A stretch of 64,000 nt of DNA, taken from the NCBI RefSeq assembly GCF_028548455.1, contig NZ_JAQQLF010000012.1, positions 62,001-126,000 of the forward strand, in the 5' to 3' direction. Both the position numbers and the translations under genes were made by a program. The DNA is from Vogesella aquatica. GTDB lineage: Bacteria > Pseudomonadota > Gammaproteobacteria > Burkholderiales > Chromobacteriaceae. A model generated the notes under the pieces. The model ran no database searches. It saw nothing but the letters and a program-made list of their open reading frames with translations, and was not told the origin of the DNA. Each line of letters begins with the position of its first letter. Within the stretch, counting starts at the first letter, position 1. This document shows positions 59,436 through 64,000 of the stretch, in pieces.

Positions 59436-60716
59436 ATGCTGGAACACACCTCCACCCTCACTTTCGACCGTCTGGTCGCCGCTATCCAGGGGCCGACCGG
59501 CTGGCTGGAGCTGCTGGTTGCCGCCATTGGCGTGGCGCTGGCGTTCTGGTTGTCGCGCGGTATCCACGCTCGCTACTTCGCCAGCGACAGTGGCGACTGG
59601 GGCTTTGGCAAATACCTGCTGTACCGGCTGGTGTTGCCCTTGTCGGCGCAATTGTGGACCCAGGTGGCGGCGGTGATCTGGCAACTGGTAGTGGGCGTGA
59701 AGTCCGACCTGCTGGTGGTGTCGGCCACGCTGCTGCTGTGGATGTCCATCATCCGTATTCTGGCGGCCGTGGTGCGCCATGCGCTGCCGGACGGCAAGCT
59801 GGAGCGCAGCACCGAACACTTCCTGTCCATGCTGCTGTGGCTGGCGTTTGCCAGCTGGGCGGTGGGGGTCGATACCGTGGTGCTGGACTGGCTGGAGTCG
59901 ATCAGCTTCCGGGTCGGCAAAACCCAGGTCGACCTGCTGATGATCCTGTCGGCGCTGGTGTGGGTGTCGGTGATCCTGGTCGGCGCGATGTGGCTGAGCA
60001 AGCTGATCGAAAAGCGGGTGATGAAGCTGTCCGACGTGGACCTCAGCCTGCGCATCGTGTTTACCAAGCTGGCACGCACGCTGCTGATGGTGGTAGGCGT
60101 GCTGGTGGCGCTGCCCATCGTCGGCATCGACCTGACCGTGCTGTCGGTGTTCGGCGGTGCGCTGGGTGTGGGCCTGGGTTTCGGCTTGCAGAAAATTGCC
60201 AGTAACTACGTGTCCGGTTTCATCATCCTGCTCGATCGCTCCATCCGCATTGGCGACCGCCTGATGGTGGATAATCGCGTCGGCTACGTCAGCAAGATTA
60301 CCAGCCGCTTCGTGGTGCTGAAGAGCGCCGACGGCTCCGAGATCCTGGTGCCGAACGAGGCGCTGATCGCCAATACCGTGATCAACCAGTCGTACACCGA
60401 CAAGGCGTTGTGGATCAGCCTGCCGGTACAGGTATCGTACGAAACCAATCTGGACGAGGCGCTGGCGCTGCTGCGCCAGGCCGCCACCCACCCGCGGGTG
60501 AAAACCGACCCGGCGCCGTCGGCGTTTGTCATCGGTTTTGCCGACTCCGGCATCAACCTGGAAGTGGGGCTGTGGGTCAGCGATCCGGAAAACGGCATGC
60601 TGTCGCTGCGCTCCGAAATCAACCTGCGCATCTGGAAGCTGTTTGCCGAGCATGGCATCCAGATTCCGTACCCGCAGCGCGAGGTGCGTGTGGTGAGCGG
60701 GGCGGCAGCAGAATAA
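59436..60716 (+). CDS. Mechanosensitive channel, MscS family
   Basis: This 426-aa protein has about five membrane spans in the N-terminal half. The MscS pore region is LSVFGGALGVGLGFGLQKIASNYVSG (about residues 230-255), and the cytoplasmic beta domain includes FIILLDRSIRIGD and PNEALI. The Gly-rich pore helix is the family mark. It should relieve turgor at hypo-osmotic shock. An AAGGA ribosome-binding site lies 6 nt before the ATG. It follows lolD by 26 bp and is probably an independent unit. Confidence 0.9.
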   Translation: MLEHTSTLTFDRLVAAIQGPTGWLELLVAAIGVALAFWLSRGIHARYFASDSGDWGFGKYLLYRLVLPLSAQLWTQVAAVIWQLVVGVKSDLLVVSATLLLWMSIIRILAAVVRHALPDGKLERSTEHFLSMLLWLAFASWAVGVDTVVLDWLESISFRVGKTQVDLLMILSALVWVSVILVGAMWLSKLIEKRVMKLSDVDLSLRIVFTKLARTLLMVVGVLVALPIVGIDLTVLSVFGGALGVGLGFGLQKIASNYVSGFIILLDRSIRIGDRLMVDNRVGYVSKITSRFVVLKSADGSEILVPNEALIANTVINQSYTDKALWISLPVQVSYETNLDEALALLRQAATHPRVKTDPAPSAFVIGFADSGINLEVGLWVSDPENGMLSLRSEINLRIWKLFAEHGIQIPYPQREVRVVSGAAAE

Positions 60717-60725
60717 GGAGCAGAC

Positions 60726-61349
60726 ATGACGCAAAAAACCCTGGCAGTGATTGATGATGACCTGGCGGTGCGGCAATCGCTACTGTGGCTGCTGGAAACC
60801 CCGACGCTGGCCGTCAGCGGTTTCGACAGTGGCGAGCGCTTCCTGGCGCTGGGCGAGGCCGCGGCCAACTTCAACTGCCTGATCGTGGACCTGCGCATGT
60901 CCGGCATCAGCGGCATCATGCTGCTGGAAAAAATCGCGCAGTGGCCGTACTGCCCGCCCGTCATCATGCTGACCGCCCACGGTGACGTGCCGCATGCGGT
61001 GGCGGCGTTCAAGCTGGGCGTGGCGGATTTTCTGGAAAAGCCGTTTGATGACGCGCGCCTGCTGGCCCTGGTGGACGAATGCCTGGCGCGCGACGCGCAA
61101 GAGCGCGAGCGTTACCAGCGCCGGGTGCGGGTGGCCGAAGCGCTGGCGACACTGACCGAGCGCGAGCGCGAGGTGATGCAGCACATTCTGGCCGGCTTGC
61201 TGAACAAGCAGATTGCCGAGGTGCTGAGCATCAGCATGAAAACGGTAGAAGTGCACCGCGCCCGCGTATTCGACAAGATGGGGGTGAAGTCGGCGGTAGA
61301 GCTGGCTGGGGTGATTACCGTACTGGACGAGGCAGGCAGCAAGACATGA
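60726..61349 (+). CDS. Two-component response regulator, FixJ/LuxR type
   Basis: This 207-aa regulator has a receiver domain with the acidic patch DDD, phosphoacceptor-type Asp in IVDLRMSGISG, Thr in MLTAHGDV and Lys in LEKPF. Its C-terminal LuxR-type helix-turn-helix reads LTEREREVMQHILAGLLNKQ then VEVHRARVFDKMGVKSAVEL. The FixJ-like LEKPFDD style is clear. No histidine kinase lies next to it, so its signal is unknown. It overlaps nudB by 4 nt and follows mscS by 9 nt. Confidence 0.9.
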   Translation: MTQKTLAVIDDDLAVRQSLLWLLETPTLAVSGFDSGERFLALGEAAANFNCLIVDLRMSGISGIMLLEKIAQWPYCPPVIMLTAHGDVPHAVAAFKLGVADFLEKPFDDARLLALVDECLARDAQERERYQRRVRVAEALATLTEREREVMQHILAGLLNKQIAEVLSISMKTVEVHRARVFDKMGVKSAVELAGVITVLDEAGSKT

Positions 61350-61792
61350 AGCCAAACAAGCAACCCGTTTCCGTGCTGGTGGTGATCCACACTGACGATT
61401 TGCAGGTGCTGTTGATTGAGCGTGCCGATAAGCCGGGTTACTGGCAGTCGGTGACCGGCAGCCGCGAGGGCAACGAAGCGATTGCGCAGACCGCCCGCCG
61501 CGAAGTGGCAGAAGAAACCGGTTTCGCTGCCACCGCCGGCCAGTGGTACGACTGGCAGCAGCAGAATGTCTATGAAATCTACCCGCACTGGCGCCACCGC
61601 TACGCCCCCGGCGTCACCCACAATACCGAGCATGTGTTCAGCTTGCAGCTAGCGGACGCCTTGCAGCCAACCCTGGCGCCGGGCGAGCATCTGGCCTGGC
61701 AGTGGCTGCCCTGGCAGCAGGCCGCCGAGCGGGTGTTTTCCCCCTCCAATGCGGCGGCTATCCGGGCACTAGCGCAGCGTTTTTTGCCTTAA
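61346..61792 (+). CDS. nudB: Dihydroneopterin triphosphate diphosphatase
   Basis: This 148-aa Nudix hydrolase has the Nudix box GSREGNEAIAQTARREVAEETGF (G-x5-E-x7-REVxEE-xG) near residues 36-58. The overall pattern VSVLVVIHTDDLQVLLIER and the HWRHRYAPGVTHNTEHVF segment match NudB. It removes pyrophosphate from 7,8-dihydroneopterin triphosphate in folate synthesis, the step after FolE2 (25231). Its start overlaps the upstream FixJ gene by 4 nt (ATGA), an uncommon pairing. Confidence 0.9.
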   Translation: MKPNKQPVSVLVVIHTDDLQVLLIERADKPGYWQSVTGSREGNEAIAQTARREVAEETGFAATAGQWYDWQQQNVYEIYPHWRHRYAPGVTHNTEHVFSLQLADALQPTLAPGEHLAWQWLPWQQAAERVFSPSNAAAIRALAQRFLP

Positions 61793-61880
61793 TCTACATA
61801 TTTCCCTTATGTATCCTTGCGCCATTTTGTAGCAGATACCATCATGTGAAGTGTCGGTGGGATAAAAGCAAGGGGGCGAT

Positions 61881-62594
61881 ATGACTATGGACTTTTCCAG
61901 GCTGAAAATACTGGTGGTAGATGACCAGATGCTGGTGCGCTCTTTGCTGACCCAGTCACTCAAAGCCATGGGTGTCCAGCCCGACCATATTTACCAGGCA
62001 GTAGACGGCGCCACCGCCAAGCGTGCGCTGGACGGCAAGCCAGTAGACATTGTGCTGTGCGACCTGCAGATGGAGCCGATGAACGGCATGGATTTGCTGA
62101 AAGAAATCCGCTGTGGCCGCACCATGAATCCGCCCAATATGCCGTTTGTCTTTCTGTCAGGCTACGCCGAAAAGCACAATATTGTGCTGGCTGCCCAGTT
62201 GCACGCCGACGGTTTTGTCATCAAGCCGCCCAAACCGGCCGAGCTGGAAAAAAACATCAGCGCGGCCATGGCGCGCGCCCGCCCCGAGCCCGACCCGTTT
62301 GCCTACTACACCATTCCTACCGGTTCGGCACATGACAAGTTTGTCTTTGGCGAGCAGCTGCAGGCGGCCGCGCGCAAAATGGACGAAGATGGCCACCCGG
62401 TAGAGACGCTTGCTTTGAAAGAAGTAAAAGCAGGCCGCATTCTGGGCGAGGATCTGTACAACAAAACCGGCCAGTTGCTGCTACAGCGTGGTAGCGAGCT
62501 GACCATTACCCAGCTGCGTGTACTGGTAAACTACCCGGACCGCTTTGGCGTGCAGAAAGTGGTGTTGCGCAAGGACGATCCTGTCGAGGCCTGA
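61881..62594 (+). CDS. Response regulator with receiver domain and unassigned C-terminal part
   Basis: This 237-aa protein has a receiver domain (ILVVDDQMLVRSLLTQSL, Asp in IVLCDLQMEPMNGMDLL, Ser in FLSGYAEKHN and Lys in VIKPPKPAEL) and about 110 further residues (FAYYTIPTGS; VKAGRILGEDLYNKTG) with no DNA-binding motif I recognise. The final part, LLLQRGSELTITQLRVLVNY, resembles the DUF3391/HDOD-adjacent segment seen in cyclic-di-GMP phosphodiesterases, but no HD-GYP domain follows. It ends 25 bp before a membrane sensor gene, so the two are probably partners. GGGGGCG lies just before the ATG. Confidence 0.75.
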   Translation: MTMDFSRLKILVVDDQMLVRSLLTQSLKAMGVQPDHIYQAVDGATAKRALDGKPVDIVLCDLQMEPMNGMDLLKEIRCGRTMNPPNMPFVFLSGYAEKHNIVLAAQLHADGFVIKPPKPAELEKNISAAMARARPEPDPFAYYTIPTGSAHDKFVFGEQLQAAARKMDEDGHPVETLALKEVKAGRILGEDLYNKTGQLLLQRGSELTITQLRVLVNYPDRFGVQKVVLRKDDPVEA

Positions 62595-62619
62595 GTCGTA
62601 CACCGCACGCGGAGGGGGT

Positions 62620-64000
62620 ATGAGAGACACATTGCGTAATGCTGGGCAAACCTCTGATATCGGGCGTGCTGCAGTTTTTATCGTTCTGCTACTGGGCGCT
62701 ATCCAGCTGGTGGCCTCAGCGCTGCTGATCCGTTCCGGCTATATGGGCTATGTGCGGGCGGTAGAGCACGAAGAGCTCAATCAGGCCAGCCAGCAGCTGT
62801 TTCTGGCAGCCCAGGCATTCAGCCGGGAAAACGACCACACCCTGGCATTGTTGTCCGCTACCCAGCCTCCTGGCCTGTCCAGCCGTGCCGCGCTATTGCC
62901 GCTGCGCGAGCAGGCGGACGAGGCATTGCGCCGCGCGCTGGCCATGCCGCGCCAGGGCAATGGCAGCGCAGACCTGCACGCAGAGATCGTTGCCAAGCAT
63001 CAGCATTTGCAGGGCCGGCGCGTGGATATCGACAACATCCTGCAGCGCCAGCCCTACCAGATGGACGAAAACGCCAGTTTTGGCTGGCGCTTGTCCATGG
63101 CGTCGGTGTTTGCGTCCATTGACAAGGCACTGCGCCAGGATACCTACGACCTGGGTGATGAGGCCGATCCCCGCCTGAACCGGATGGCGGAGGTCAAGTT
63201 CGATATCTGGAGCCTGAGCCAGGTGCTGGGCGATGAAGCCCACGCGCTGAACCTGCGTGCCGAGTTCAAGCGCCGGCTGAACTCCTCTGACGAGTACCAA
63301 CTCACGCGCAACCGCGAGCGGGCGCTACTGATTGTGGACCGCCTGCGTGACAGCATCCATTTTCTGGATCAGCCAGACCTGCAAGACCGCCTGCGCCAGC
63401 TCAATAGTGCCATCCTTACCCTGAACCGGCACACCGATCTGCAGCTGCAACTGCTTGACGGGCAGCACCAGGCCTTGCCGGGTAAAGATAGCCATCACCA
63501 GGCCTGGGCGACGCTTAGCCAGCAGCTGGACGATTTTTTCCTGGCGCTTACTCGTCACACGCGCGACAAAGTCAACAGTTATCTGGACGAGTATCTTGCC
63601 GATCTGGCCTTGAACATGCTGTTTACCCTGCTGGTGATGTGCCTGTACATCTACCTGCTGCGCCGCATGCGTACCCACATCCTTTACCCGCTGCAGCGGC
63701 TGCAGCATCTGCTGGATGCCGCAGCGGATGCCATCCTCACCGTAGACGATGAGCGCAAGGTGGTGGTGGCCAACCATGGTGCCGAGCGCATGTTTGGCCG
63801 TAGCAAGGAAAACCTGGGCAATCTGCCCATTGGTGAACTGCTGATCATCGACTCGCAAGACAGCGACTGGATGGAAAGCAGCGAGGGGCTGGACCGCTCG
63901 CTGCCCGGGCGCGGTATGTGTGCCGATGGCAGCATCTTTTACGCCGGCGTATCTATCAGTGCCCTGAAAGACAAGGCGCGCGGGCGCGATCACTACCTGT
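62620..64000 (+). CDS. Membrane sensor protein with PAS-like domain, 3' end outside the window
   Basis: An open frame runs from the ATG at 62620, with GGAGGGGG upstream, to the window end (460 codons). The first span is VFIVLLLGAIQLVASALLI. A periplasmic region of about 270 residues follows, largely helical (charged, Gln-rich), then a second span (LALNMLFTLLVMCLYIYLL near residue 330). A PAS-like part follows: LLDAAADAILTVDDERKVVV then ANHGAERMFG. Further output domains are cut off. It follows the receiver protein by 25 bp and could be a histidine kinase or a diguanylate cyclase. Confidence 0.8.
   Translation, partial: MRDTLRNAGQTSDIGRAAVFIVLLLGAIQLVASALLIRSGYMGYVRAVEHEELNQASQQLFLAAQAFSRENDHTLALLSATQPPGLSSRAALLPLREQADEALRRALAMPRQGNGSADLHAEIVAKHQHLQGRRVDIDNILQRQPYQMDENASFGWRLSMASVFASIDKALRQDTYDLGDEADPRLNRMAEVKFDIWSLSQVLGDEAHALNLRAEFKRRLNSSDEYQLTRNRERALLIVDRLRDSIHFLDQPDLQDRLRQLNSAILTLNRHTDLQLQLLDGQHQALPGKDSHHQAWATLSQQLDDFFLALTRHTRDKVNSYLDEYLADLALNMLFTLLVMCLYIYLLRRMRTHILYPLQRLQHLLDAAADAILTVDDERKVVVANHGAERMFGRSKENLGNLPIGELLIIDSQDSDWMESSEGLDRSLPGRGMCADGSIFYAGVSISALKDKARGRDHYL

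Overview
The window is G+C-rich (about two thirds G+C by eye) with densely packed genes. The content fits a betaproteobacterium, most likely Neisseriales/Chromobacteriaceae: hpnCDE, the lolCD order, a FolE2-type GTP cyclohydrolase, a LiuR-type MerR regulator and betaproteobacterial-style liv/acyl-CoA ligase clusters. That placement is inferred from gene content; there is no rRNA here to test it.

Layout. (1) 35-1777: RhlE-type DEAD-box helicase. (2) 2020-8041, minus strand: a complete isobutyryl-CoA to propionyl-CoA (valine) route, transcribed mmsA, acyl-CoA dehydrogenase, enoyl-CoA hydratase, hydroxyisobutyryl-CoA hydrolase, mmsB. (3) 8264-16981, minus strand: an operon of a long-chain-type acyl-CoA synthetase, a five-part Liv-type ABC importer and a PaaK-like CoA ligase. 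(4) 17288-22432: 3-hydroxyacyl-CoA dehydrogenase, a LiuR-like MerR regulator, chorismate mutase, a VOC protein, a thiolase and a second acyl-CoA dehydrogenase. Four copies of one palindrome (core GTTTACGTTAACG) lie in front of mmsA, the synthetase operon, the hbd/liuR divergent promoter and the thiolase, so blocks 2-4 look like one local regulon. (5) 22525-34314: dsbD, a hydrolase, folE2 with a Zur-like box, an MgtC/DUF4010 protein, dxs-ispA-xseB, a TerC protein, an SDR and a REC-REC-GGDEF regulator. (6) 34520-40584: valS, an AT-rich orphan gene, a repeat-filled accessory stretch, a periplasmic binding protein and two tRNA genes (Glu, Ala). (7) 40754-47312: hpnC-hpnD-hpnE squalene synthesis genes, an atypical SDR, a lipoprotein, radA, and an ECF sigma factor with a tiny zinc-finger partner. 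(8) 47464-52959: an iron-regulated-looking DUF2325 gene, then an MFS/HlyD/OMF tripartite efflux operon divergent from a TetR regulator. (9) 53036-64000: an EF-hand-like protein, a UbiB kinase, an NlpC/P60 peptidase, lolC-lolD, an MscS channel, a FixJ-like regulator, nudB, another response regulator and the start of a membrane sensor with a PAS-like region.

The most unusual signal is a word, GGTTGGCCGCA. I count 23 exact 11-mer copies, 17 on + and 6 on -, both within genes and between them. Within genes it is sometimes spelled with rare codons. In an accessory region it forms inverted pairs that look like terminators. This resembles the behaviour of neisserial DNA uptake sequences, but the word is different. 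Other notable structures are a 369-bp MITE-like element with 16-bp perfect inverted repeats and an 11-bp target duplication inside a terminator loop, a family of CCACGAA/TTCGTGG inverted-pair repeats confined to the catabolic half, and Zur-, Fur- and TetR-type operators.
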